From: Clavulina sp. PMI_390
Taxonomy: Eukaryota; Basidiomycota; Agaricomycetes; Cantharellales; Hydnaceae
Direction: 5' to 3'
Assembly (NCBI GenBank): GCA_015039315.1
Contig: WIDE01000038.1
Location: forward strand, 50,034-114,033
DNA: 64,000 bases
The notes beneath the pieces were generated by a model. That model saw only the letters and a program-made list of their open reading frames with translations, did not search any database and was not told where the DNA came from. This document shows positions 32,919-45,702 of this stretch, piece by piece. The first letter of the stretch is position 1. Every line of letters starts with the position of its first letter. The position numbers and the translations under genes were made by a program.

Positions 32919-34269
32919 ATGTGTGTTCCCAAATCTCCTCTTCTCTGCGGTAATTTGACTGATGCCTTCTAGGGAGTCGAGTTATTCTTACGCTCACTTG
33001 ACTGACAAGCTACCAGACGAGTTATTGGCAGAAATCTTTGAGCACTACGTTCATGTATCACCCTTCACGCTGCACACACTCCCCATTGCCGGGATGCAAC
33101 AGCTCCACTCACTCCTCACCCTTACTTCCGTATCGTCACGCTGGCGAAACGCTGCAATAGGGGCGTCAATCCTATGGAAGTGGATTGTCATCGCCGCTCA
33201 TGTCGTTGACAGGGGCGCGGATATCGGGCGTTCGATTATAGAGGCCTTTCTTATTCGCTCAAGGAATCGGCCGATATCCATCTTCCTCTCACCTCCCCTT
33301 GATAACTTTACTAATCATGAAGTTTTTATGCAAGTATACGAGTTGGTCATCCCCCACCTGTGGAGATGTGATGGCTTTGGCTGTAACCAGCTAGGAAATG
33401 CGATCACACCCCTCCTGTTCCCCCTAATTGGACCTATGCCACGTCTTAACGCCCTTGTGCTTCTTGGTGATACTACCATCTTTGATTTATCTCCCATAAC
33501 GGTGTTTACCGAACCCTCTTCTCTCGGTGCGCTTCGGAGCGTGATGATTATTGGCGTCCCCATCGCTCCAATTTTGGACAACTCAATTGATTTTCTGAGT
33601 ATCAATCTGAAAAACACATCCCCCACGTGGGTTATGCCTTTGATTGCATCTTCTACTACGATCACTTTGCTGGGACTTACGAGCCCTAATATGCTTGGCA
33701 ATCCCCCTCCTGCCCGGATAGCGCTACCCGCTTTGAAAACTCTCCACCACCAGTACTATACCGTTTCCCCATTCTTCGAAGTCCCCCTACTTGAAGAATT
33801 ACACTGGTCGTGCGCGTCATTTACCGCCACTCCCTCGGATGGTGATGTCAACTTCCCAAGCCTGAAGAAACTTCAGATCTGGAGACCCTTTCCCTACCAT
33901 GACGAGGGGCCTCCGCGCAAGAAACTTGATTTCCCACAACTCACAGAACTCGTGTTGGGAAATGCAGTGGAGCCAAGCACTGCACTCCGCGCACTACTCC
34001 TTCCCAATACACTTGATCCCAACATGAATTCACCAAATAGAGCAACTCCTGTTGCGCTCCCTTACCCTGCACTTCAGTCAGTAGTGCTCAAAAGGACAGG
34101 CGAGGAAGACCTGGATGTGTTATACGGCGTATTGGCCGCCGTCCTCGAGTTGTACCCTAACGTCAAATTGACGTACGACCCTCACCAAACATTCCCTAAC
34201 GGCGATGAAGAGTTTTGGGGCCGGATCCGAACAGCCTTTTGTGCAAGGGTCTTAAGAGGTGACGGATGA
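32919..34269 (+). CDS. F-box protein, main subfamily, plus-strand copy
   Basis: Intact member of the main subfamily. The split-start model is AT at 32919-32920, intron 32921-32972 (GTGTGT...TCTAG), then G at 32973, giving MESSYSYAHLTDKLPDELLAEIF. An unspliced in-frame ATG at 32962 is possible and would add four residues. The F-box runs through SRWRNAAIGASILWKWIVI. The body includes DIGRSIIEAFLIRSRNRPIS, PLLFPLIGPMPRL, the LRALLLPNTLD block, and the end FWGRIRTAFCARVLRG. It is most similar to the gene at 62613-63908. The opposite orientation to its neighbours points to an inversion or dispersed duplication. Confidence 0.85.
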
Positions 34270-34670
34270 GCGAGAGCTGCCTGTATTATGTTGTAGGATT
34301 CTGATGGTGACGAGGTTGTCCAAGCCGCTCCTCTTGACATTTTCTTTTGCAATCATGTGCGAGAATAGTGCCCTCTTCAGTGGAAACAAATGAACAAGCT
34401 TGGTGCTTAGCAAGCAGTTCTTCTATGTGGGAGTATCGCCATGAACCGATGAGATTTGTCAGACTCGGGGGAGATTTCGTCTCCAAATGATGCGGTGACA
34501 GAATGAAATGACCGGATTGCGCAAGGCCATCGCATCCCAGGCTCATGTATGTTGCACTCCCACAAAGTGAAGCATCGTACCCAGGCTATCTGTTCCTGAT
34601 CTCACTCACAACAGATCATAAGAGAGATTCTGATCCGCTAGATGAATTTGTTATTTGCAATACCAGAGAT
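34270..34670. other. Intergenic between convergent F-box genes
   Basis: Shared 3' spacer of two convergent loci. No coding or repeat signal. Confidence 0.4.
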
Positions 34671-36085
34671 CTAGTACTTACAACCGGCATGAGCTCCCCA
34701 ATCTAGGAGTATATGAGATGAGGGAAGTGAAAACACTCGGTTCTCAAACTTTTCCTCCAATTCACGCCAAAAAGTGACGTTTCCCCGCGGAAACGTTTTG
34801 AACTCTTGGTATTGAAGCGTCAAGGACGGATAGGCCCAGAGTATGGCTTCAATTACGGCTAGGAATTTGCCCAGGGCATAGTCGTTTGTCTCCCAGAGGC
34901 CAAGGCGGCAAAGGTTGGGGAATGGAATTTTGCCTGTTTCTCCTGATACCAATATGTCAGCTCGGGATGGGAGTAAAAGTGGTTCCAGCAAAGTGGTGGC
35001 CTGAGCGTCATAAATGTCGAGCTCCTCGAGTAAAGGCATATGGAATCGAGGCGGTGCATTCTCCGTGAGGAAGTGAAGTTCATAAATGGAGGGGGAGTGG
35101 ATTGAGAGATACTTGAGAGTGGGGAAGGAAAGGAGCTCGTTGAACCTGCGGAAACGCATGCGCTTCCAGGAGAGGTGTTCCAGAGACGGCATCTCGAGGA
35201 ATTTGTCAGCACTAAAGCCGCTTTGAGATAGGTAAACCAACTGAGGTAGACGTATCTTTGTAATTGGATTTGCGTCTCCAAACGAGCGGGCGTCTGTCAA
35301 GTTGAGAGAGATCAGGCCCGTACACGATTCCATGAACGGCAATCACCAATGGATTGGGATGGCATTGGGCATACCGTCGCTAATTGTGAGGTCGTGGATG
35401 GAATCGCAGTCGCTGGGGGCTATTGCCAGGCCTGCTATTTCCAATGAAGTTAGGTTTGGCGGAGGTAATGACTCGGCGAAGATGGTCAAAGGGGTGGGGT
35501 TTGTGGTTTGGGCAGCTACGCGTAACCTTTTGAGTCTGGGCATGCCCTGTAGTGGGAAGACCCTTGGGAGAAGCCTCGAATTCATCCTAGACTCTGACCA
35601 CTCAACCCGGAGCGTTGAGCAGCGAGAGAGGTGGGGCTTGAGCGCTTTGAACACTTGCGGGAACTTGTAACGCCAGCTGTCAGCCAATGCGTCCGCAAGG
35701 TATAGATAGATCTCTAGCGAGGCATTTTTCGACCGTTCGATGTAGGCCTCAACGATCGCACGACCAACCTCCACTGACTGAGTCACAAGATCGGGGACGA
35801 TAGCAATCGTCGTCCACAAAATCGGACTTTGGATAGCAATCTGCCTCCAGCGAGAGCAGATAGAGGTGATATCGAGCAATAGCCCTAGCCTCTGCATGAA
35901 AGTAGCCGCGTAGAGTAGCCTGGGCGGACTGAAGACATGATGCTGCAAGACTTCAGCAATAAGCTCGGTGGGTAGAACGTCAATTCTGGGGCGTTGTATT
36001 TCTTTTTCTGCCCTAAGAAAATTAAATTCAGCACAAGTTCAACATTCCCGATGTTGTGATGGTGCAGCCCAGGACAAACTTACAT
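34671..36085 (-). pseudogene. F-box gene with one premature stop codon
   Basis: Split start: AT at 36085-36084 in the context ACCACCAT, intron 36083-36013 with a perfect GTAAGT donor, then G at 36012, giving MAEKEIQRPRIDVLPTELIAEVLQ. The frame continues through SRWRQIAIQSPILWTTIAI and DSIHDLTISDG to a TGA at 35345-35343. It then resumes in the same frame (LPFMESCTGLISLNL) to 34671. In sister proteins this position is W before LPFIASS, so TGG to TGA is the simplest lesion. Otherwise the gene is full length and open, which suggests a recent loss or a strain-specific allele. It is a divergent member of the main subfamily. Confidence 0.8.
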
Positions 36086-36468
36086 GGTGGTCAGGATGAT
36101 GTCGTGTTTGGGAAGCCGTGGGAGCCACGAGTCATTCTCAGATTCCTGTGCTCAGTTTGGCAGTGCAAATTCATTCATCACAAAACACACCAGTACACGA
36201 TCTATGCTGAGAGGAAGAGCACATCCAATGGGAATCGCTCCCAAAAATAAATTTTAAATCAAAATGTCTAATCCTAGTAATACATTGTGATGAAGCCAGT
36301 CGTCCAGTTCAAATACTGCCCTACGAGACAGGATTCTTTTCCTAATTCATTATCGTCACTTTGGCAAGAGGGTGGGGTCAGATGAAGAGGCCACCTGGTG
36401 CCATATACCATGATCGTTGATGGGTATCTTCTTTAATGTTGCTACTCCGTTTTTTTTGTCCTTTGCAG
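36086..36468. other. Intergenic, nothing recognised
   Basis: Promoter side of the F-box locus and 3' flank of the transporter gene. No feature supported. Confidence 0.4.
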
Positions 36469-39463
36469 TTACCCTGCTTTCACGATATATACTTGCCCAA
36501 CCAACACTGCGCATCCCACCACCATCGAGCACCAGATTAGAGGATTATTGTACCGTGCGAAGTCCACAGCGCGGACGTGAATGCCCTTGCGGCCTAGGAT
36601 GTCACGCCATAAGAGCCCAGCGAGTGATGCGCTGAAGGTGAGGGAGAAAGCTCCATAATTGACACCAAGGGCCAGGGCATAGATCTTCATCAATAGATGG
36701 ATAAACGGAATAAAAATGAGCGCCTGAGCAAAGGTTGAACGGATAGTTTTACTTACGGAGGCATCGCGGGTCCGCTCAGAGGGGTTATGATTCGAAAGCC
36801 ATTGTTGGAGAACACGCGAGAGCACGATCGTTGCACCAATATTCGTGCCTGCAAACTGTATTATTAAAACCAGCGAAAATAGTCAGCGAGCTGGAGCCAT
36901 CAAGAAGAGCTAATTAAACCCACATTGCACAACAAGACACTGATGCAGCCCATCCCACCGATAGCACCTAGCGTACCTGTCCGTCTCACCCACTGCTCCC
37001 ATCCATTCGCAAAGATCTCTACCCAACCTTTCGTCACGAGCCCTTGCACAAGGATGAACATTCCGAACGTAAACGGCAATAGCGGGAATGGGAGCTGCGA
37101 GATGACTTTGGATGCGCGAGGGAAGGTGGCTGATATAGCAGCAAGGAGTCTCATGAGTAGAGATTCAAGGGAGGTGGGGGACGAAGAAGGTTTCGTAGGT
37201 GCAGGAGGAGTGGTCGTGTGTTTAGGAGTAGGGGTGGATCCGGGAGGTAATAGCGGAACCATCGAGTTTTGCGTTTGGCCCTCATGAGGTAGAGAAGCCA
37301 TACTCATGGGACCTAGCGTTTCTCCGCCCTCCGTCATTGTCGTGCCGTTGCCAGCGACGGTCGTGACAGTCGCGGCTGTGGCATTTGTACGCGCCCTGGC
37401 ATTCGATGAGCCCTCGGCGCCCTCCTTCTCATCATCAATCGATTCCGGCTCGTGAGTCATGGGACCGGTGGATTGGTATGTATCTCTCCGATACGGGTCC
37501 TTCGCAGCAGCCATTCCCTTCTTCTCATTGACGACAGCAGCTTCCACGTCGCTCTCATCATCTCCCTCTCTCCTCCCAAGGATCCAATCATCGACCATAT
37601 CTCTCGCAAGCATGACAGCCGCCGCAGGCACCGTAATCGCGTACACCTGCACTTTTGCGCCCGCCGCGTTCGTCGCGAGCAGTACTGCAAGCGTGATAAC
37701 GAAAAGGACAACGCAGAAGATCGCTGCGGGGCGATCGAGATGCGGGTCAAGCAGCTCGGCGAGGTTCATCTCGTCGGCGTCGTTTTGGATCGTGCGACGG
37801 CGACGAGGGCCATGGCCATGCCCGTGTGGAGGATGGGCACTTGAATGCGTCGAGAGGCCCGTGCGTGCGCGCGTAAGGGTGATGCTGAGTGGCTCTGATG
37901 TATGAGGAGGATGGGGATGATGAGCATTGCCTTGCTCTGCTAGTGCGTGTAAATCAATCGTTCCGTTGGCTGTCACGCCAGGAATTTCTGGTCCTGCCGC
38001 AGCTGTACCGGGGGTGGGCACCTCACCGGGAAGGGCGTGCATATGAATCGAGTGCGGGACCAGTTCCTCACTTCGGAAGACGAAATAGAGGAGGAAAGGG
38101 AAAAGCACAATGACAGTGAACGCGACAGGGACGATCATATTGGCCGTATATGTCACGTATGAGATGTCAAACGCGCCAGACAGCACAAGGTTAGTTGGGT
38201 TTGAAGAAACGAGGATGGCAGAGGCTGTATTATAGGAAGAAACGGGTTCAACGTTACAATGGCGGCATCGTTTTTGATTATTGAGAACTGCTTGCACGAA
38301 CCAACGTTAGCAGCAGCGAACTGCGCATAAATCCAAGCGCGCGGGTCCTTGATATTTACGGAAGCGGTTGTCATGTAGGCAATAAAGGGCGTCGCAGAGA
38401 GAATCACGGGGTCCTATACATCGAGCATCGCCCCCCCAAAAAGCAGCAGACACACGCAGGGACAAGATAAATGAGCTTGGGATCATTTGGGGAGTTTTCT
38501 TTAATTTGTTCTCAAGACTCACATTTCCAAAAAGTGTCGCCAGCGAAATGTAGAACGAATATAGATAGAAATAGAGGCGACGACCATTGTCTCCTCCTTT
38601 TTTTAATACCCATACTGATAGCCAGCGAATGAGGCCGGTTTGGTCAAGTGAAATCGCAATATATGCCTATCGATTTGCGGGGGGAGATCGGTCGGTATCA
38701 AGAAAACGTTTTGGGGAGGTGAGCGGATGGGAAGCAGTACTTACAAGAGCGAGGAAGAAGGCCATAATAGAGATTGGCACGATGCTGCAGCGCAGATAGA
38801 AGATTCATTATCAGCCAATACACTCTCTTGCGCCAAATGTGCTTCCTCTGAAAGAATGAAGGCTCCTCGAGCGAAAAAAAAAAAAAAAAACGCACCCATC
38901 GCTACCCAGGATCCCATCGTGAACCTCCTTCCGATGGATGGCCGTGCAGGCGAGGAGGAAGAGGACGGCAATCACAGGGCCGGTTGCAAAGTTGATGGGG
39001 AACCTAAGAACGGTCCATGTCGGGGGTGAAGAGGTTGCGACAGGAGCCTTCTCATTCTGCGCACTATCGTTTGTCGTTTCGGTCGCCCTTCCGTTAGGCT
39101 GGTGTGGGGCGTCGATATCATCGACCCCGGGTGATCCAGCTGATGGGGCAGGATGTTTGCCATTCGCGGAAGGCTTGCCACGTATCCGGCGGGGTTTGAG
39201 GATTCGGAGCGCGCTGAAGAGTTTGAAAACAGCGTTTATCAAGGCGGTCGGAAGTGGGATGTGAAGGTGGAATGGAAATACGACGATCGCATCTATAGGT
39301 CAAATAGCGTAGTGTCATGCAAGAGAAATGTTCTTAGTGGTTCAACTCGAGACGCTTTACTCTGGACACTGAAAAATTGAGGAGGCGATAACATACTGGT
39401 TATAACGAACACAATGAGAGTGATTATGCTCTGGAAGTTCCTCACATTGGAGGCAGCCGTCAT
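36469..39463 (-). CDS. ArsB/CitM-like anion transporter
   Basis: Multipass membrane protein of the citrate-transporter-like/ArsB group, 815 residues in seven exons: 39463-39397, 39292-38896, 38784-38745, 38666-38523, 38413-38302, 38224-36924, 36855-36469. Frame is kept at every junction. Diagnostic stretches are DQTGLIRWLSVWVLKKGG, the re-entrant ATPFIAYMTTASVNIKDP, NVASAILVSSNPTNLVLSG, and in the second half CNFAGTNIGATIVLSRVLQ, i.e. the two inverted SNPTN/GTNIG half-sites of this fold. A long hydrophilic His/Pro/Thr-rich loop (about residues 330-560) interrupts the middle. The substrate could be arsenite, citrate or another anion; none can be chosen from sequence. VSKTIRSTFAQ near the C-terminus could instead be a 33-nt intron, but I keep it as coding. 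Confidence 0.87.
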
Positions 39464-41663
39464 TGTTCGTTGCCCCAACCTGCGAACAACAAGGAACCGA
39501 GAGAGATAGAGGAAGAAGAAGTGGTAAAAAGGCTCCTTGAGGCCAGCCTTTTTTATATCTTAAAGCTGTGGAACACAAAAGCGTCTGAAGCCAATCAGTT
39601 GTGGCAGTCAAGTGGTTGCATGCCCAGGCCACGGTGGAAAAGAAGGTCGCACAGCCTCAGGGTATATATACAGGGTTGCGCGCGCTCATGTTTGCCGAAT
39701 CGGGCCACTATCCCCGCGTAACATAACTGTCAACACACTGCCTTTATCGATTTGCCCACTAACAGCTTTTAACAAGCGACTTTTTGCAAACCTTGCTAAG
39801 ACGGTGCCTCGCTAGCTAACGATTGCGATGAGCACGGTGACCGCTCTGTCCCTCATGAGTAATAAGGCCCCAGCGAGGAAATGTTCTTCCTGTCGAGCTC
39901 TGTACCACCGACCACCACAGCCAGCTCGGAGAGTGACTCATCATCGAGTCATTTTGGCGTTGAACTTTTCACTTGTAAACATGAATCAATCCTCTCGCGC
40001 GCTATAGCCTCTTTCTCCTAATCTTTGTCTGGTCATAGCCATCTCTATCGCCACCTAACCACCTCCAGGGCAGTCTTCACGCGCCAAAGACTATCAGCGT
40101 CTTGTCTTCACCACCTTGAACATAGCCCAAGTCTTGAAAGCCTTCCTTGTCTCCTCCCCTCTTGCCCCACAAACCCCAGCCTATATCGCGGCGTAAGGCA
40201 GTCCTCTTCATAAGCGATCGCTCATCGCAATGCTGTACTCAGCGCCCCCCACTTCAATGCTCTCTCCTCACGCCGCGGCAGCGAACACCGGGGATATAGA
40301 GCCGAAATACTGGTTGGTCGGCCGTTCATATTTTCTGTGTACCCTACCAGTCTCAAGCGCTCGCTGCCTGCTAGCAATGAAACCTCCCTCCGCCTCCGGA
40401 GGGCTTCGTGCATATTTTTATGGGCGCTCTAATTTCGGGCGAACGGCTTCAAAGAGCGCTCGTCTGCATCTCTTGCAGATCCATCTAGTACTGCTGAACC
40501 AGCCAGCTAACAGAATTTATCATTGGTGCAGGTTTGTCTGGTCAAATTGTTCTTCGCTCGTTTGGCCCAATCGGAGAATGGGGCGGAGCTAGCTCGGAGA
40601 CTTTTCAAGCACAAGAGCCTCATGTGATATACCCTTGCATTGCGCGCAAATACCAACTCACTTATTCGCTCTGCTATTTATTCTAGTCAGTGTAATAACT
40701 TTTCTCCCTGCTTGCACGCGAGTAGGAGCAGGGCGAAGTGCAGGAAGCAATAAAGCAGCACGCTGGATGGTATACACTCGCTCACTCATTCAGTATTGGT
40801 CGTACGATCGAAAATCAGCTTCTTCTTCTTCTTCGCCGTACAGCTCCGGTCAAATTATCCTTCTACCTGTCGAAACCAAGCTCCCGTTCCAGCAAGCTCT
40901 TGTCGGCGCGTGCTGCGGCGCGCCAGTGCTGTGTCCTACGCGTGTCATCCTTGCACTCGCTTGATTCCTGGGAGATCGATCGATCAACCGGCCGACTAGC
41001 CGACCGCATTCCTTCCTTTAGGGCGCGTTAAGCTTCTTTCAGACAAAATCAGCTGATACAAACTCAACTCGACGCGGCGAGGGGGAGGACAAGGTGAAAA
41101 GATGATGATGGTTTGTATTTTCATGCACGTGAGTGTGTTACATGTGCATGATAAGAGGTAAAGGAAAAAACTACTACTACTACAGAATGATCATATCATA
41201 TTGGAAGAGAGAGGCTGAGGATAGAATAAATAGCTGAATACCATAATAACATAGTAGCAGCGCAACCAATACTACTCGTAGCCAAAAACAAGACAGGATA
41301 ATAAATAGCATGCCAAGGAAAGAAAAAGATAAAAGCGTCCAGCTAGTGTGAGGGACAGACAGACAACAACGTGGATGGGGGTCGGGATGGTGATTTGAAT
41401 GCAGTCGCAGACTGACAGCCAGGGGGTTAAATGGGGAATGTGATAGTGGTAGTGCGGATAAATAGTAATCAGGTGCGCGAGCAGTTGAGGCTCGTGTTCG
41501 TGTTGAGACAAACAGCGGGAGAAAAAAAGAGGCGCGGTCATCACTGCAAGGAGACACACACAATGACCGACCCCGATTGGCTGACACTCCTCGTATCTGA
41601 TCCGACACAGGCTAAAACAGCCGGACGGATGGGCGAAATGCAGGAGAACGGCAGACGCTATTT
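39464..41663. other. Intergenic, 2.2 kb without a supported gene
   Basis: Upstream region of the transporter and 3' flank of the peptidase gene. Open frames near 40230-41031 and 41180-41667 are low-complexity (CTT and CA runs) and show no splice or family support. A small unrecognised gene cannot be excluded. Confidence 0.45.
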
Positions 41664-43245
41664 TCACGGAGGAGTGACAGCGTGCGTCGGCATGGCCGGC
41701 GCGGGCCCACTTCCTCCTTCCTCGGCACCAGCAGAACCATCCGCATCAAAGCTCCTCACATATCCTGCCCACAGCTCGTCCACCGGCGCGCCCGCCTCTT
41801 CCCAGACCCAATCGCCCCAGCGCTCGTACGCCAGACGCGCATTGACGCGGCGGATGAAGCCCTTGGCGGCGGTAGTGCGCGCCTCAGCCCATTCGAGGAA
41901 ATAGGCAGTGCGCTCGTACCTATATATGGGTGTGTGCGTGGATGTGTCGGCGGGCAGTACGCGCATATATGGGTGCGTGTGCATATGTGGGTTATAATGA
42001 AAAAATAATGTGTGGGTTGTTACCAATCCGCCGGTGTGGGGGTGGGGTGTCGGGTGTTTTTCGGTAATTGCATTTATGAGGGATGAATGATGATGGGAGT
42101 GGGTGGGGTTAGAGTTGTAAAGGTGGAGCCAGAGAAAAAAAGCAGCGCAAGTGAGCGGAAGTCCCGGAGAGCGCAGAAAGGGGGAGGTACGAAATAAGAA
42201 ATAGTCAGTCAAGCAATTCGGAGGATGAGCAACATATCACAAGGCGGACAAGCGGGGCGATCACGGTGAACAAGAGTGAGCGCACAAAAAGGAAGCCGAA
42301 TAGTGCAGGAACGATGAACAGGGTGATTGACCGAGGAACCGACGAAAGAAGACGCAACGCGCCCGATGTATGACGGGCTTGATCGCCCATTCCGCCCATC
42401 ATTCGAAAGGCGCTCATCCTCCCAAACTGATCACGCAAGGGGCGCACGAGGCTGCCTCTCGCAGCAGCGGTAACGGCACCACCAGAACAAGAAACGGAAA
42501 CCACAACGAAAAAAATGAAGCGCTCAGGAAGATGAATGAGAAGCGATACTCACCCCGCATCCCATGTCTGCTCCTTTCCAGGTCGAGACTTTCTCCAATG
42601 CCCTGCACCTAGACCCGCTTTTAGCCTCACCCAGTCCGCAACGCCTTCGATCCACCCTCCCGGGGCGCTCCCTTGGCCGTCCCGCTGCCAGACATGAACG
42701 AGCTCATGAATGAGGACGCCTGAGATTTCCCGAAAATTGGACTGGCCAAAGTACGCGGCGGAACAATGAATCTCCTTTGCGTCAGGGTTTGAGGGGGAGG
42801 ACGATGTGTAGGCGACGCCGTCCATCTCGCGGATGAAGACGGTGATGGTGTGGATGGTGGGAAAGCCGGGTGGGGGGAGGGTGTCGCCTGTGGAGCGTCG
42901 CCGTATTGATGATGGAGTGGAGGTTGCTGGTGTTACGGGAACATTTGGGGGGAGTGGTGTTGGCGTGACTCGTGATGACAATGATGATGATGGCGATGAT
43001 GGCGATGCTAATGATGAGGATGATGGTGGGGAATAATATGAGGAGGATGAGGAGAGAGACGTGGGTGGGTCGTAAAGGTCGGCAATAATCGTCCGACAAT
43101 GAGCAGGGAGTATCTCGCCCGCCTGGGATCCAAACTGCTGCAGAAAGTGGATCGCAGAGGAGCCAGTGACAGGATGGAGGCGCAGGGATATGGCCGGGAG
43201 GTCAATTTTTGGTTGCGGACGCGGGAGAGGGGCGGTCAGCTGCAT
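41664..43245 (-). CDS. BSP-family zinc peptidase (peptidase of plants and bacteria)
   Basis: 315 residues in two exons, 43245-42554 and 41919-41664. The junction restores WDAGYERTAYFLEWAE. The zinc-binding helix GVLIHELVHVWQ (HExxH) and the following GGWIEGVADWVRLKAGLG are the signature of the basic secretory protein family, a metallopeptidase group named from plants and also found in bacteria and fungi. No obvious signal peptide starts the protein (MQLTAPLPRPQPKIDLP), although the plant founders are secreted. The central part holds a Ser-rich low-complexity insert (about residues 65-125) encoded by GAT/ATC-type repeats, between the N-terminal strands and the catalytic part. The first exon's GTGAGT donor and TATAG acceptor are canonical. 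Confidence 0.85.
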
Positions 43246-44179
43246 CGTCCTGGAGCAAACTGGTGCTGTGCTGAGCAGTGAGATGTGGTAGAAAGGGGAC
43301 GACGACGATGCCGCGAAGATTTAAGGAGTACAACACCCAAACCCGCTGGACGACAAGCGTCCAGCCCTTGTAGGGGAGGTGGTTGGATGGTGGTGGGGAG
43401 GTGAAGGGAAAAAGAAAGGAGAGGAGGCAACCAGGCGCCAACGAACGGCTATAGGGAGCGATGATTGGCCCCACACACGAACGGCACCACAGCACCATAT
43501 TACAGTTCAAACAGGGTCGCGTCATGAGATCATTTCCAAGACGCGCAGAAAAGCACAGCAAGCACCACAGTCCCGATCGAAGTGAGTGTCCCATGACGTG
43601 CGTGTCGTTGAGGTTGTGCGAAGACAGCAGTTGGTAAGGACACGGGGGACGGGCATCGCAGCAATAACAACCTACCTAACAAAGTAGCCGGGGGCACCGG
43701 TCAACTGTATACAAGGTGGAGAGTGGAGCGTTCTCAGGGCTAGCCGATAAATCGGGTATCTGTCGTAAGAGTGGCCTTCTTCGTCGCAGCAAGCTCCGAA
43801 ATCGACGAGTGAGTACAAGGGGGGGCAAGAAGAGAGGCAGGAAAAGAGAGTGGGAGAAAGCAACGGCGAAAGGGGTGTGTGCGTGGACGGGACGGAATCT
43901 GAACTTGTTCAGCTTTTGATAGCCAGCCAAGCTTCTTCCTGCCCAGAAGGGAAATAAGCTCCAGTCGATCTGGTAGAGGTACCCCTTTATGGTTGTGCAG
44001 GGCAAGCTTTTGGCAATCGAAAACCGCTATCACCACCTCGTAACTCTATATGCAATCGACAGATCGACCACGCTACCGTTTAATTGTATGCCAAGTACAA
44101 GTACGTGATGATTACCACTGAGTTTCACCCCCCCCCCCCCCAGCTCGTGGCTGTCCGTCCTCGTGCCCTCGATGCGGCA
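43246..44179. other. Intergenic with poly-C tract
   Basis: Promoter region of the BSP peptidase gene and 3' flank of the first array F-box gene. It contains an uninterrupted run of 14 C's at 44128-44141. No gene is supported. Confidence 0.5.
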
Positions 44180-45545
44180 TTATGAATAAACAAACACCTT
44201 CTTGCCATACGTCTTTTTCATCTCGCCCCCAAAAATCTCATCACCTTTAGGGAACGTCTCGTACGCATCATATCCCAATCGGAGATCCTGATATGATTCA
44301 AGCAGAGTCATCAACACACCCCGCAATGCATCTAAATCCTCCGGATCTGTCCTCTTCAGTACTAGCAGTGTAAGGACTGGATACGGGAGCGAGGTGGATT
44401 TCGCCACCTCTTCCGATTGGCGCACGTTCGCCTCACGCAGGATGTGCGGAAGGAGCAGCCTTCGCAAGAAGACGCTCACCTCGTTTGCTTCGTCTATCAC
44501 GAGGTCCATGAGCTGTGGGAATTCGAGCTCTGCGAATGGGTATCCACCGTAGTTAGAGGGTGCGAGGTGGTACATGAATAATTTTGAGACAGTCGAGAAG
44601 GAAGAGGGATAATTGACCCAAGGCGGCTGATAGCCAATCATGCAAGATTTCCAATGCAGCTCGTCCAGTACCGGGGCATCCAGATATTGTGAAAGAGTGA
44701 AGCTACTCTGGAAGAGTATTTTTAGGTTAGGGAGGAGTATGGGAGTGGAATGAGTGTCGGCACGTAGGTAGCTACCCTGGAATACCAGGCTGGTCAGCTT
44801 TGTTGACGCGGCAATGAACGGCAGCACCCAATCGCGCACAGTGTATCCCTTGGTCATGTTAAGCCTCTCAATCGAATTATCAGGGACGGGGGAGATGGGC
44901 AGCCCGGATATCGTTGCAACCCAGAGCGCGGTCAAAGTCGCTGGCTCCGTGCATATTGATACTGACGGCACATCGAAATAGACATCGCCCACGAGTGTGA
45001 GGTTAGTGAGGCGTGGCACGGGCCCAGGCAGAGGGAACAGGAGAGGGAGAGAGGCGTCTTTTAGTTGGAAACAGCTAAATGACAAGCATCGTCGCAAGTG
45101 TGGTACGACAGGCTCATAGGCTCTCATGAACGCTCCAGATGGAGAATCAAGGTCCAGTGGTGGAAAAAGATCTATATCAATCGATCGATCTCTCGAGCGC
45201 TCAAGATAAGCCTGCACAATGGCCCGCCCAGCCTCTCCTTTCCTGATGATGCGGTCGTCGATGACGATCCATGTCCATAGCTGAGAGATGCTGATCGCGA
45301 CGCTTCGCCAGCCAGAAGAGACCGATGTGATCGTAAGGAGCGTTTCCAGCTGATCCTGTGCGAGTGGTCCAAATGTGTGCATCTGTGTGCGCTGTATGTG
45401 GCAGTGTGTCCAGTGCTGAAATATCTCAGCTAGCAGCTCATTAGGGAACTGGCCAATGAGGTTGAAAGAGGAGTACCTCGGCTCCCTACATGATCTTTGT
45501 TTCAATAGCCGCTATGAGACGAGGATGCAGCAATAGCACCTACAT
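44180..45545 (-). CDS. F-box protein, main subfamily, array member 1
   Basis: 435 residues. Split start: AT at 45545-45544, intron 45543-45486 (GTAGGT...TGTAG), G at 45485, giving MEPRYSSFNLIGQFPNELLAEIFQHW. The F-box is followed by SGWRSVAISISQLWTWIVI and ERSRDRSIDIDLFPPLDLD. The helix 1 core is FPNELL instead of the usual LPDELL, the only copy here with this change. The C-terminus ends MKKTYGKKVFVYS. It is the first of eight minus-strand copies spaced 150-450 bases apart (44-57 kb), each with its own short promoter. The spacing looks like tandem duplication, not an operon. Confidence 0.87.
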
Positions 45546-45702
45546 AACTTCTAGTCACAGTTAGGAACTCCGCTGGTGTGACGCTTCATGCTTCGAAGGA
45601 ATATGTTACCAGAGGCAATAATGTACTCAGACGCAAGTATATTAACATAAATTATGGGCATCCCAAACCTTGTCATATACGTTCTGGCTATATTGCGCGT
45701 TG

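Noticed and set aside
35343..35345. TGA read as selenocysteine
   Set aside because: Fungi of this kind generally lack selenoprotein machinery and the paralogs have Trp at this site; a nonsense mutation is simpler.
36723..36755. 33-base intron in the transporter C-terminus
   Set aside because: It has GTAAGT and CAG ends but is shorter than any secure intron here and reads through as plausible protein; kept as coding with a note.
40230..41031. Overlapping open frames upstream of the BSP gene's 3' flank
   Set aside because: They overlap in three frames, with CTT repeats and no conserved motif; not distinguishable from chance.
41180..41667. Minus-strand open frames 3' of the BSP peptidase gene
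   Set aside because: Low-complexity hydrophobic and Leu/Ser-rich text typical of AT-rich 3' flank; no family features.
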